NCBI GenBank assembly: GCA_964529265.1 | Contig: CAZGVW010000109.1 | Location: 1 to 5,802 of the forward strand | DNA length: 5,802 bases | Direction: 5' to 3' | Origin: CAZGVW01 sp964529265 | GTDB lineage: Bacteria; Planctomycetota; Phycisphaerae; Phycisphaerales; UBA1924 | In this document: positions 1 to 5,802 of the stretch, in pieces | Position numbering within the stretch: position 1 is the stretch's first letter | How the letters are laid out: every line of letters begins with the position of its first letter | The notes under the pieces: model-generated | The model's database searches: none | Seen by the model: the letters and a program-made list of their open reading frames with translations, nothing else | Told to the model about the DNA's origin: nothing | Program-made: the position numbers and the translations under genes

Positions 1-2
1 AT

Positions 3-1193
3 CCGGGGCTGGCGGCGCTGGGCGAGGCGGTGGATTGCCCGTTTGACGCGAAGAACACGTTCCGGCTGGAGCGGTTCTGCGAGCGCAGCGGCGTGAACCT
101 GGTGGTGATCGGGCCGGAGGAGCCGTTGGCGCTCGGGATGGCGGATCGGTTGCGCACGAAGGAGCGCGCGGTGTTCGGTCCGAGCGCGGAGGCGGCGCGG
201 CTGGAGGCGGACAAGGCGTGGGCGAAGCAGCTGATGCGGGGCGCGGCGATTCCGACGGCGGAGGGGCGCGCGTTCACTGATCCGTCGCGGGCGAAGGCGT
301 ATCTGCAATCGCGGGAATCGCCGCAGGTGGTGAAGGCGGCGGGGCTGGCCAAGGGCAAGGGCGTGGTGGTGGCGGCGTCGCTGGATGAGGCGCTGGAGGC
401 GGTGGATTCGATCATGGTGAAGCGCGCGTATGGGGATGCGGGCGCGGAGATTGTGATCGAAGAGCGGCTGGAGGGGCCGGAAGTCTCGGTGATGGCGCTG
501 GTGGATGGGCGCAATCTGTGGGTGCTGGAGCCGTGCCGCGATCACAAGCGATTGCTCGACGGCGACCGGGGTCCGAACACGGGCGGGATGGGCGCGTATT
601 GCCCCGCGCCCGGGATTGATGAAGACGCTCGGGAGCGCATCGAGCGGGACATTCTGATTCCGACAATCGATGCGCTGCGGCGGGAAGGGATTGAGTATCG
701 GGGCGCGCTGTACGCGGGCCTCATGCTCACGCACGCGGGGCCGAAGGCGCTGGAGTTCAACGTGCGGTTCGGGGATCCGGAGTGTCAGCCGCTCATGGCG
801 CGGCTGCGCGGGGATCTGGCGGACATTCTGCATCGAGCGGCGACGGGGCGGCTGGAGGGGGCGGACATCGCGTGGGATGAGCGGGCGGCGTGCTGCGTGG
901 TGCTGGCGAGCGAGGGGTATCCGGAGAAGCCGCGGATGGGGGCGGTGATCACCGGCGTGGAGCGCGCAGAGGCGATGGAAGACGTGATGGTGTTCCACGC
1001 GGGGACAGCGCGGAGCGACGCGGGGGACCTCGTGACGGCGGGCGGTCGCGTACTGGGCGTGACGGCGCTGGGGGCGACGCTGGAGGCGGCGCGGCTGCGG
1101 GCGCTGGAGGCGTGCGAGGCGATTCAGTTCGAGGGGAGGCAGATGCGGCGGGATATCGGCCTCGCGCCTGCGGCGGCGCCTCTGCGGACGTGA
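3..1193 (+). CDS. purD: Phosphoribosylamine-glycine ligase (GAR synthetase), 5'-partial
   Basis: This enzyme joins glycine to 5-phosphoribosylamine using ATP, giving glycinamide ribonucleotide in cytosolic de novo purine synthesis. The frame is open from base 3 and gives 396 visible residues. The family is usually about 420-430 long, so roughly the first 30 residues, including the N-terminal Rossmann start, lie left of the window. The GTG at base 30 is internal, because residues before it (PGLAALGEA) still align with the family. Seen in fragment numbering: VVIGPEEPLALG at 34-45; ATP-grasp segment KAAGLAKGKGVVVA at 111-124; IEERLEGPEVS at 152-162; DHKRLLDGDRGPNTGGMGAY at 180-199; and the GARS signature RFGDPECQ at 255-262. 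The C-terminal domain carries FHAGT (331-335) and GGRVLGVTALG (347-357). Most homologues have KADGLA where this has KAAGLA; the human enzyme also differs there (KASGLA), so loss of function is not implied. The stop is TGA at 1191. Identification is secure. Confidence 0.97.
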   Translation, partial: PGLAALGEAVDCPFDAKNTFRLERFCERSGVNLVVIGPEEPLALGMADRLRTKERAVFGPSAEAARLEADKAWAKQLMRGAAIPTAEGRAFTDPSRAKAYLQSRESPQVVKAAGLAKGKGVVVAASLDEALEAVDSIMVKRAYGDAGAEIVIEERLEGPEVSVMALVDGRNLWVLEPCRDHKRLLDGDRGPNTGGMGAYCPAPGIDEDARERIERDILIPTIDALRREGIEYRGALYAGLMLTHAGPKALEFNVRFGDPECQPLMARLRGDLADILHRAATGRLEGADIAWDERAACCVVLASEGYPEKPRMGAVITGVERAEAMEDVMVFHAGTARSDAGDLVTAGGRVLGVTALGATLEAARLRALEACEAIQFEGRQMRRDIGLAPAAAPLRT

Positions 1194-1216
1194 CCCACAT
1201 CAGGCGGCCTGGGGTC

Positions 1217-1245
1217 TTGGGGCCGCGGCAACGGCGCGGTATTCT
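1217..1245 (+). promoter_or_regulatory. Possible sigma70-like promoter before the blade-repeat protein gene
   Basis: TTGGGG at 1217-1222 and TATTCT at 1240-1245 are separated by 17 bases, a classical -35/-10 spacing. The -10 matches TATAAT at four of six positions and the -35 matches TTGACA at three. An initiation site near 1252 would leave a leader of about 25 bases containing the Shine-Dalgarno. The match is weak and rests on spacing and position between purD and the next start; chance occurrence is quite possible. Confidence 0.25.
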
Positions 1246-1263
1246 TCGCGTAGGAAGGAACGC

Positions 1264-1270
1264 GGAGGGA
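1264..1270 (+). promoter_or_regulatory. Ribosome binding site for the blade-repeat protein
   Basis: GGAGGGA lies seven bases before the ATG at 1278, a near-ideal Shine-Dalgarno position. It fixes the start of the downstream gene, which is also the codon that begins a well-formed signal peptide. Confidence 0.8.
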
Positions 1271-1277
1271 ACACGTC

Positions 1278-2120
1278 ATGCGGTCATTGTGTGGAGCGGT
1301 GTTGGTGTGCGCGGCGATCGCGCTCGGTGGTGTCGGGACAGCGCACGCCGGGTCGGATCTGCGGCTGGTCGGCGTCACGTGGGATGGGTTGTTCGTCGAG
1401 ATCAACCCGGACACGGGTCTGGCCACGATGCAGACGAATCTCAGCGTCACGCGGTTCAACTCGCTCACCTCGACGCCGGGCGGCGGGCTGATGGGCGTGC
1501 GGACGGAGGCGGGTGGGCCCGCGACGCTGTACACGATTGATGCGGATGGGCCGAGCGCAGCCGCAGTCACGACGCTGAGCGAGGCCATCGATGTGCGCGG
1601 GCTTGCCGCGGCGGCGGATGGAGATCTTTTCGGCGTCCCGTTCGTGAGCGGACCGCGGAATCTCGGGCGCATCGACCCTGATACGGGCGGCGTGACCACG
1701 ATCGGCCCGGTGATGACGCAGGGCGGCGCCGTGGTGACGGGGATTCAGGCGCTCGCGATGTCGCCCGCGGGCGTCCTGCACGCGTGGGGCACGAGTCAGG
1801 GGCTTGTGACCATCGACACCGCGACGGCGCAGGCGCAGTATGTCGATAAACTCGGTTTCGGGAAGTTCCTGGACCTTCAATCGATCGCGTTTCATCCGTC
1901 GGGACGACTGTTCGGCGCGACGGCGTTTGAGACGAGCGGCGCCCTGGGGCCGGGGTACAGCCTCTTCGAGATCGACCTGATCACAGGCAGGCCGACGCTG
2001 ATCGGGGGATTCGGCGGAGACTTCGATATCCGCGGGATCGAGTTCATTCCCGCGCCGGGGGGCTTGGCGCTCGCCGCGGCGGGCCTGGCGGCGGTGGGGG
2101 CGCGGCGCAGACGGCGATAA
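1278..2120 (+). CDS. Secreted blade-repeat protein with PEP-CTERM-like C-terminal tail
   Basis: No specific enzyme family was recognised. Residues 1-24 form a Sec signal peptide: a short basic start (MRS), a hydrophobic core, and AHA before the likely cut. The mature part has five repeats starting near residues 38, 84, 128, 175 and 228. Each has a strand of the type LF.IDP.TG..T.IG, mostly followed by a second element of the type I.ALA..P.G.LFG. Examples are LGRIDPDTGGVTTIG (129-143) and QSIAFHPSGRLFG (201-213). This resembles beta-propeller or DUF4394-like secreted proteins. The C-terminus has PAPG (258-261), a hydrophobic segment of about 14 Ala/Leu/Val/Gly residues, and five arginines at the end. 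That is the shape of a PEP-CTERM/exosortase sorting signal, in the PAPG variant common in Phycisphaerae. The protein is therefore probably exported, then processed or anchored at the surface. Function and ligand are unknown. The start is set by a strong Shine-Dalgarno; the stop is TAA at 2118. Confidence 0.9.
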   Translation: MRSLCGAVLVCAAIALGGVGTAHAGSDLRLVGVTWDGLFVEINPDTGLATMQTNLSVTRFNSLTSTPGGGLMGVRTEAGGPATLYTIDADGPSAAAVTTLSEAIDVRGLAAAADGDLFGVPFVSGPRNLGRIDPDTGGVTTIGPVMTQGGAVVTGIQALAMSPAGVLHAWGTSQGLVTIDTATAQAQYVDKLGFGKFLDLQSIAFHPSGRLFGATAFETSGALGPGYSLFEIDLITGRPTLIGGFGGDFDIRGIEFIPAPGGLALAAAGLAAVGARRRRR

Positions 2121-2154
2121 GCGACGAAGAACGACCGGTCCCGAAACGCAGGAC

Positions 2155-2185
2155 GTCTCGAAGCCGCGGGTGAGGCGTTCGAGAC
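2155..2185 (+). terminator. Perfect 8-bp inverted repeat after the blade-repeat protein gene
   Basis: GTCTCGAA (2155-2162) is exactly complementary to TTCGAGAC (2178-2185). GCC (2163-2165) can also pair with GGC (2174-2176) across a one-base bulge, leaving an 8-base loop. It begins 34 bases after the TAA of the plus-strand gene, a sensible place for a 3' end. No T-rich tract follows on either strand, so it is not a textbook intrinsic terminator. It may instead protect the mRNA 3' end, or serve both convergent genes. Confidence 0.4.
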
Positions 2186-2212
2186 ATCGCTGCGACGATG
2201 CGTGAAGTGTGG

Positions 2213-2242
2213 GGCGCCGAGAGATTCGGGGCGGCCGGCGCC
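2213..2242 (-). terminator. GC hairpin just after the stop of the beta-helix protein gene
   Basis: GGCGCCG (2213-2219) pairs exactly with CGGCGCC (2236-2242) around a 16-base loop. On the minus strand the stem starts eight bases past the TAA (2251-2253) of the dockerin-tagged gene. There is no U-tract. In DNA this GC-rich such stems arise readily by chance, so a termination role is only suggested by position. Confidence 0.3.
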
Positions 2243-2250
2243 GTAAGGCC

Positions 2251-3741
2251 TTATGGGCACACGCCCCACGAGCCGAGCATGCTCGCGAGGTCCCCGGCGC
2301 CGACCTGGCCGTCGCCATCGAGGTCGGAGGGGCAGGAATCGACGACGGGCGCGGGCTGGAACTCGTAGGCGCCGATATCCACGACGGCCGGGCCGGTCAC
2401 GGTGGGCCACCAGCCGAAGCCGTTGGCGGTGTCCGGGTCATCCACGGCGCGGAAGGCGCCGGCGAGGTCGTTGAGGATGCCCGCCTCGACGATCCGCAGG
2501 GCGTTGCCGTGATCGATGCAGGGCGAGCCGGAGGCCAGCGAATAATCGCCCGCGGCGGGGTTCGCGAACATCGGGTCGAGGTCCACCAGATCGGCGTTGG
2601 GGTTGCCGCCGATCGTGGCGCCCGATGAGGGGCCGCGGAGGTTGAAGCCGAGGGAGGTGACGGGGCCGTAGAGGTTGGTTGCGACGCCGTCGATGCCCGT
2701 GTTGCCGATCACGACGCTGCTCGCGCACTCGAGCGTGGCCTGGAGTGAATACAGGCCGCCGCCGGCGTGTGACGCGGCGTTGTCCGTGACGGTGCAGGAG
2801 AGCACGTGGGCGAAGGCGCCGACATCGACGAGCAGGCCCGCGCCGATTCCCACGGTGTCGGCCTCCGCGAGGTTGTTCGCCAGAAGGCTGTTGTGTAGGG
2901 AGAGGTCGCCGGCCGCGCCTGAGACAACGATCGCGCCGCCGTAGGCGCGCGTCACTCCATCGGACCCGACCGTGCGGGCGATGTTGCCGCTGAACACGCA
3001 GCTCGTGATCGAAGTCGTGCAATCGATCGTCCGCAGCGCGCCGCCGTAGACCGAGCCGCGAACGTCGTTCGCCTGGTGTTCGACGCGGGCGATATTGCCG
3101 GTGAAATCGCAGCGCGTGAGCGCGACCGTTGAACCCGCGGCGTGGATGGCGCCGCCCTCGGCGAAGCGCTCGCCCGTGTTGCCGGAGACCGTCTTGACGC
3201 GGGCGAGGTTGCCGGTGAAGGAGCAATCGGTGCAGTCGATCGATGAGGCGATGGCGTAGAGCGCCCCGCCCCGGGACGTCGCCCCCGTGACGTTCACGCT
3301 CACGGCGGCGACGTTGGATTCGAACGCGCAGTTGTTGAACCGCACGTCGGAGCCGGTGATGAACCCCGCGGCGCCCTGGTTCAGCGAAGCGGAGCCCGCG
3401 AGCGAGCCGCCGCGGAAGACCACGCCCGTGAACGTGACCGGCTGCCCGTTCGACGTGATCATGAACGCGCGGTTGCCGGTCGGCTGGATCACGGCCTCCC
3501 GAGGCTGGCTGCTCATGATCGTGAGCTTCTTGCCCGTCGAGGCCAGCGAGAAGGTCTGCGCGTAGACGCCGGGCTGCAGGACGATGCGGTCGCCGGGGCC
3601 GGCGATGTTGAGCGCGTTCTGGATGGAATCCGCGGGCGTGAGGACGAAGTCGATGGCGCTCGCGGCCGGCGCGGTGAGGATGGCCGCGGCGAGGCAGGCG
3701 AGCGAGACGAACGAGCGGTTGAATGTGCGGTTGGCTGGCAT
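2251..3741 (-). CDS. Secreted parallel beta-helix protein with choice-of-anchor-Q-like region and C-terminal dockerin
   Basis: No enzymatic activity can be assigned. Residues 1-29 form a Sec signal peptide ending APAASA. Residues about 35-62 (ADSIQNALNIAGPGDRIVLQPGVY) are the typical opening of pectin-lyase-like beta-helices. Coils at about 138-335 carry repeats like those of chlamydial polymorphic membrane proteins: CxFxxNxA followed by GGA. The FxxN phenylalanines are at 140, 175, 213 and 250, with degenerate copies after them. Residues about 355-462 resemble the choice-of-anchor Q region: GFNL, DPMF, YSLASGSPCIDHGN and DIGAYEF. The last 27 residues form one calcium-loop dockerin with D473, D475, D477, Q479 and D484, ending in LGSWG and bracketed by C470 and C495. 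This matches the GC-type dockerin tag of Phycisphaerales. The protein is likely a surface or extracellular adhesin-like or carbohydrate-interacting protein; that role is inferred from fold alone. A strong Shine-Dalgarno fixes the start, and a 253-base gap separates it from the helicase gene, so it probably has its own promoter. Confidence 0.92.
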   Translation of the reverse strand: MPANRTFNRSFVSLACLAAAILTAPAASAIDFVLTPADSIQNALNIAGPGDRIVLQPGVYAQTFSLASTGKKLTIMSSQPREAVIQPTGNRAFMITSNGQPVTFTGVVFRGGSLAGSASLNQGAAGFITGSDVRFNNCAFESNVAAVSVNVTGATSRGGALYAIASSIDCTDCSFTGNLARVKTVSGNTGERFAEGGAIHAAGSTVALTRCDFTGNIARVEHQANDVRGSVYGGALRTIDCTTSITSCVFSGNIARTVGSDGVTRAYGGAIVVSGAAGDLSLHNSLLANNLAEADTVGIGAGLLVDVGAFAHVLSCTVTDNAASHAGGGLYSLQATLECASSVVIGNTGIDGVATNLYGPVTSLGFNLRGPSSGATIGGNPNADLVDLDPMFANPAAGDYSLASGSPCIDHGNALRIVEAGILNDLAGAFRAVDDPDTANGFGWWPTVTGPAVVDIGAYEFQPAPVVDSCPSDLDGDGQVGAGDLASMLGSWGVCP

Positions 3742-3748
3742 GGCAGGT

Positions 3749-3754
3749 CTCCTT
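3749..3754 (-). promoter_or_regulatory. Ribosome binding site for the beta-helix protein
   Basis: Read on the minus strand this is AAGGAG inside AGAAGGAGA, seven bases before the ATG at 3741-3739. The strength and spacing decide the start, which also gives a normal signal peptide. No convincing -10/-35 pair was found in the rest of the 253-base gap up to the helicase stop. Confidence 0.85.
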
Positions 3755-3994
3755 CTGGATGGCTGGACGGGGGCGGGCTGGGTTCGGGCGGGCGCCCGTG
3801 GCCTAGGTCGGCCGCCGCGTCTGGTCCTGCGGGCCGCTTTTTCGGGCGGCCGGCGGGTCGAAACGCGGCAGGCGACGCGTCACTGGCCAATCCGAGAAGG
3901 GGGTTGCGGGGCCGACAGGGAGTTCGGGATTTTGGGGGATTCTGTGTGACGACCAAGGTCGCGCCCGGAAGTGACCGCGGCGGGCGTGGTCGCC

Positions 3995-5713
3995 TCAGTC
4001 AATCCGCTCCAGATGGGCGTATTGCAGCACGAGCGTCTTCACGCCCACGTGCCGGAAGCGGATCTGGGCCCGCGTGTTGGGGCCCGCCCGCACGAGCGAC
4101 AGCACGCGGCCCTCGCCGAACTGGGGGTGGAGCACCGCCGCGCCGGGCGGGAATGCCGCGGCGCCGGCCTCCGCGGCATCTTCGGCGTCGCCGGAGGAGC
4201 GCGGGGTGTTCCAGACCGCGCCGACGCCTCCCGTCCCACTGGCCCGCCCGGTCCTCCGCCGCGGGGGCGCCCATGGGTCGCGGTCGTCTTCGTCGTCGCG
4301 GTGCGGTTCGTCCCAGCCTTCGGCGAAGGCTTCCGATTGATCGCTCGCGCTCAGGTGCTCGGCGGGCAGTTCGGCGAGGAACGCGCTGGTGATGGTGCGC
4401 TCCCGCAGGCCGCGGTGGGCGCGGTACTTCGCGCTCGTGATGAGCAGGCGGCGCATGGCGCGCGTGATGCCGACGAAGAACAGGCGGCGTTCTTCCTCGA
4501 GTTCGGCCGCGGATTCCCGCGCCCGGGAGTGCGGCAGCAGGCCGTCCTCAAGACCGATGATCGCCGCGGCGCCGAACTCCAGCCCCTTCGCGGCGTGCAG
4601 CGTCATGAGCGTGACCGCGCCCTGCGATGGATCCACGCGGTCGGCGTCGCTGATGAGCGAGACGCGCTCCAGCCACGCGCGGAGCATGGCGAGCAGCGGG
4701 GGGGCGCCCGCGGGTGATGCGGTTTCCGTCGGGAACTCGTTCGCGGGGTCGGCCTCCGGCTCGTACTGCGCCTCGAACTCCGAAGCAGACGTCACGAGTT
4801 CTTCGAGGTTTCCCAGGCGGTCTTCATCGGGTGCGGAATCGGCGCTGCCGCGGACGGCTTTCTTCTTGTAATGCGCCTCGAGACCGCTCTCCTTCAGCAC
4901 TCGATCGACGAGTGCGGAGAGCGAGCCGCTCACGGAGCCGCCCATGAATGTGCCGGCGCCGGTCCAGGCGTCGAGCGTTTCGATGAACTTCGCGATGGCG
5001 TTGAGGGAGCGCGCGGAGAGGGATTCGTCGGCGTCGGCGAGCCCTCCAAAGGCGCCCATGCCCCCGCGCCCGGTGACGTCGCGCAGCGCCTCCAGCAGCG
5101 TGGCGCCGCTCTCGATGGCCATCGTCTCCACGCGCGCGATCGTCGCCGTCCCCACGCCGCGGGCGGGTTTGTTGATGATCCGCCGCAGCGACACTTCGTC
5201 CGCCGGGTTGGCGACCACGCGCAGGTAGGCCAGCGCATCCTTCACTTCCTCGCGCTCATAGAACGCCGTGCCGCGCGCGATCATGTAGGGCACGCCGGAG
5301 GCGCGGAGCGCATCCTCCATCACGCGCGAGAGCGCATTCGTGCGGTAGAACACGGCCATGTCCTTCCACGCGAGCGCGCCCTCGGCCCCTTCCTCCTCGC
5401 GGCGGGCCTTCAGCCAGTCCACCACCACCATCGCCTCGTGCCGCTCGTCGCGGCAGAGGATCAGTTCCGGCTTCGCGCCGCCTTCGCGCGTGGTGAACAG
5501 ATCCTTGTGCTTGCGCAACTGGTTGTGGCGGATGAGGCCATCGGCCAGCGCCAGAATCGGCGCCGTCGAGCGGAAATTCTGGCCGAGCGCAATCACACGC
5601 GCCTTCGGCCAGTGCTGCTCGAACTCCAGAATGTTCCGGATGTTCGCCCCGCGCCAGCCATAAATGGATTGGTCCGGGTCGCCCACCACGCAGATGTTGG
5701 GGCCCCTGGCGGC
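3995..5713 (-). CDS. pcrA: PcrA/UvrD-family superfamily 1 DNA helicase, N-terminus missing
   Basis: This is an ATP-driven 3'-5' DNA helicase of the PcrA/UvrD type, acting in repair and replication-conflict resolution. Residues are numbered from the GTG at 5689, which is really an internal valine: upstream codons read ARGPNICV, the usual lead-in to motif III. Seen in order: motif III VGDPDQSIYGWRGA (2-15); motif IV QNFRS (37-41); VFYRTNALSRVMEDALR (113-129); the 2B-domain segment REEVKDALAYLRVVANP (146-162); motif V VTLMTLHAAKGLEF (359-372) with GLEDGLLPHSRA (379-390); motif VI EEERRLFFVGITRAMRRL (398-415). An acidic, probably disordered linker (about 449-512) leads to a Tudor-like C-terminal domain (AVLHPQFGEGRVLSL, 518-532), which in PcrA binds RNA polymerase. 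About 220 residues are absent, including Walker A and the DExQ motif that should lie just upstream of NICVVGD. The frame stays open to 5802, but beyond 5713 it encodes mostly proline and glycine from homopolymers and is not credible. PcrA versus UvrD naming cannot be settled from the fragment. Confidence 0.95.
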   Translation of the reverse strand, partial: AARGPNICVVGDPDQSIYGWRGANIRNILEFEQHWPKARVIALGQNFRSTAPILALADGLIRHNQLRKHKDLFTTREGGAKPELILCRDERHEAMVVVDWLKARREEEGAEGALAWKDMAVFYRTNALSRVMEDALRASGVPYMIARGTAFYEREEVKDALAYLRVVANPADEVSLRRIINKPARGVGTATIARVETMAIESGATLLEALRDVTGRGGMGAFGGLADADESLSARSLNAIAKFIETLDAWTGAGTFMGGSVSGSLSALVDRVLKESGLEAHYKKKAVRGSADSAPDEDRLGNLEELVTSASEFEAQYEPEADPANEFPTETASPAGAPPLLAMLRAWLERVSLISDADRVDPSQGAVTLMTLHAAKGLEFGAAAIIGLEDGLLPHSRARESAAELEEERRLFFVGITRAMRRLLITSAKYRAHRGLRERTITSAFLAELPAEHLSASDQSEAFAEGWDEPHRDDEDDRDPWAPPRRRTGRASGTGGVGAVWNTPRSSGDAEDAAEAGAAAFPPGAAVLHPQFGEGRVLSLVRAGPNTRAQIRFRHVGVKTLVLQYAHLERID

Positions 5714-5802
5714 GGGGGGGGGGGGCGCCCGCCGGCGCGCCCCCCCCCCCCCACCACAAGGGGGGGGGGGGGGGCCCCCCCCCGCGGGGAGCCCCGAACG
5801 CC
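5714..5802. other. G/C homopolymer tract, probable contig-end artefact
   Basis: This stretch has runs of 12 G (5714-5725), 13 C (5740-5752), 15 G (5760-5774) and 9 C (5775-5783), with almost no A or T. It sits exactly where a conserved helicase gene should continue with its DExQ motif, and its translation matches nothing in that family. The alternating G and C runs can fold on each other. The simplest reading is low-quality or misassembled sequence at the end of a contig rather than biology. Confidence 0.75.

Noticed and set aside
1204..1226. GCGGCC/GGCCGC hairpin after purD as a terminator
   Set aside because: The stem is only 6 bp with an 11-base loop and no T-tract, and it overlaps a possible promoter. 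This is readily expected by chance at this GC content.
1284..2318. Minus-strand 344-codon open frame across the blade-repeat gene
   Set aside because: It is arginine/proline-rich with no domain, lies opposite a gene with signal peptide, repeats and Shine-Dalgarno, and is the expected shadow in GC-rich coding DNA.
2438..3226. Minus-strand 262-codon frame overlapping the beta-helix gene out of frame
   Set aside because: The translation is an arginine/histidine-rich shadow of the real repeats, without a start context of its own.
3832..3851. GGCCGC-TTTTTCGG-GCGGCC hairpin as an intrinsic terminator
   Set aside because: The T5 run is in the loop rather than after the stem, and on the minus strand the stem lies about 145 bases past the helicase stop without a U-tract.
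3950..3961. CGACC-AA-GGTCG inverted repeat as an RNA hairpin or operator
   Set aside because: A two-base loop is too tight for a stable RNA hairpin, and a single short site without a second copy or known regulator is not enough for an operator call.
3971..4717. Plus-strand 248-codon open frame opposite the helicase gene
   Set aside because: The opposite strand encodes unmistakable helicase motifs V and VI and the Tudor-like domain. The plus-strand product has no recognisable features.
5714..5774. G-runs as a G-quadruplex or phase-variable tract
   Set aside because: Several long G and C runs sit together at the sequence end with loss of a conserved gene, which fits artefact far better than a regulated contingency locus.

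Overview
The window is very GC-rich and has four protein-coding genes and no RNA genes. Protein tags suggest a planctomycete of the class Phycisphaerae. One secreted protein ends in a PAPG–hydrophobic–RRRRR tail, a PEP-CTERM-like variant. Its neighbour ends in a short single-loop dockerin bracketed by two cysteines. Both tags are familiar from Phycisphaerales proteomes. This placement is inference from protein style; no marker RNA is present.

Layout: (1) Bases 3-1193, plus strand, hold purD (phosphoribosylamine-glycine ligase), cut by the left window edge and lacking roughly its first 30 residues. (2) Bases 1278-2120, plus strand, hold a secreted 280-residue protein with five blade-like repeats and the C-terminal sorting tail. 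(3) Bases 2251-3741, minus strand, hold a secreted 496-residue beta-helix protein with GGA/FxxN repeats, a choice-of-anchor-Q-like region and the dockerin. It converges on gene 2 across a 130-base gap holding two GC hairpins. (4) Bases 3995-5713, minus strand, hold the C-terminal three quarters of a PcrA/UvrD helicase. Its N-terminal part would lie to the right, but the last ~90 bases are G and C homopolymer runs that look like a bad contig end.

The two housekeeping genes (purine synthesis, DNA repair) flank two unrelated exported proteins. Nothing shows that the four form one pathway or operon: genes 2 and 3 are convergent, each has its own strong Shine-Dalgarno, and a 253-base gap separates genes 3 and 4. 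No CRISPR array, mobile element, tRNA, rRNA or riboswitch was recognised. I found no convincing novel system. The points most worth checking are the terminal tags, the repeat architecture of genes 2 and 3, and the suspect right end.
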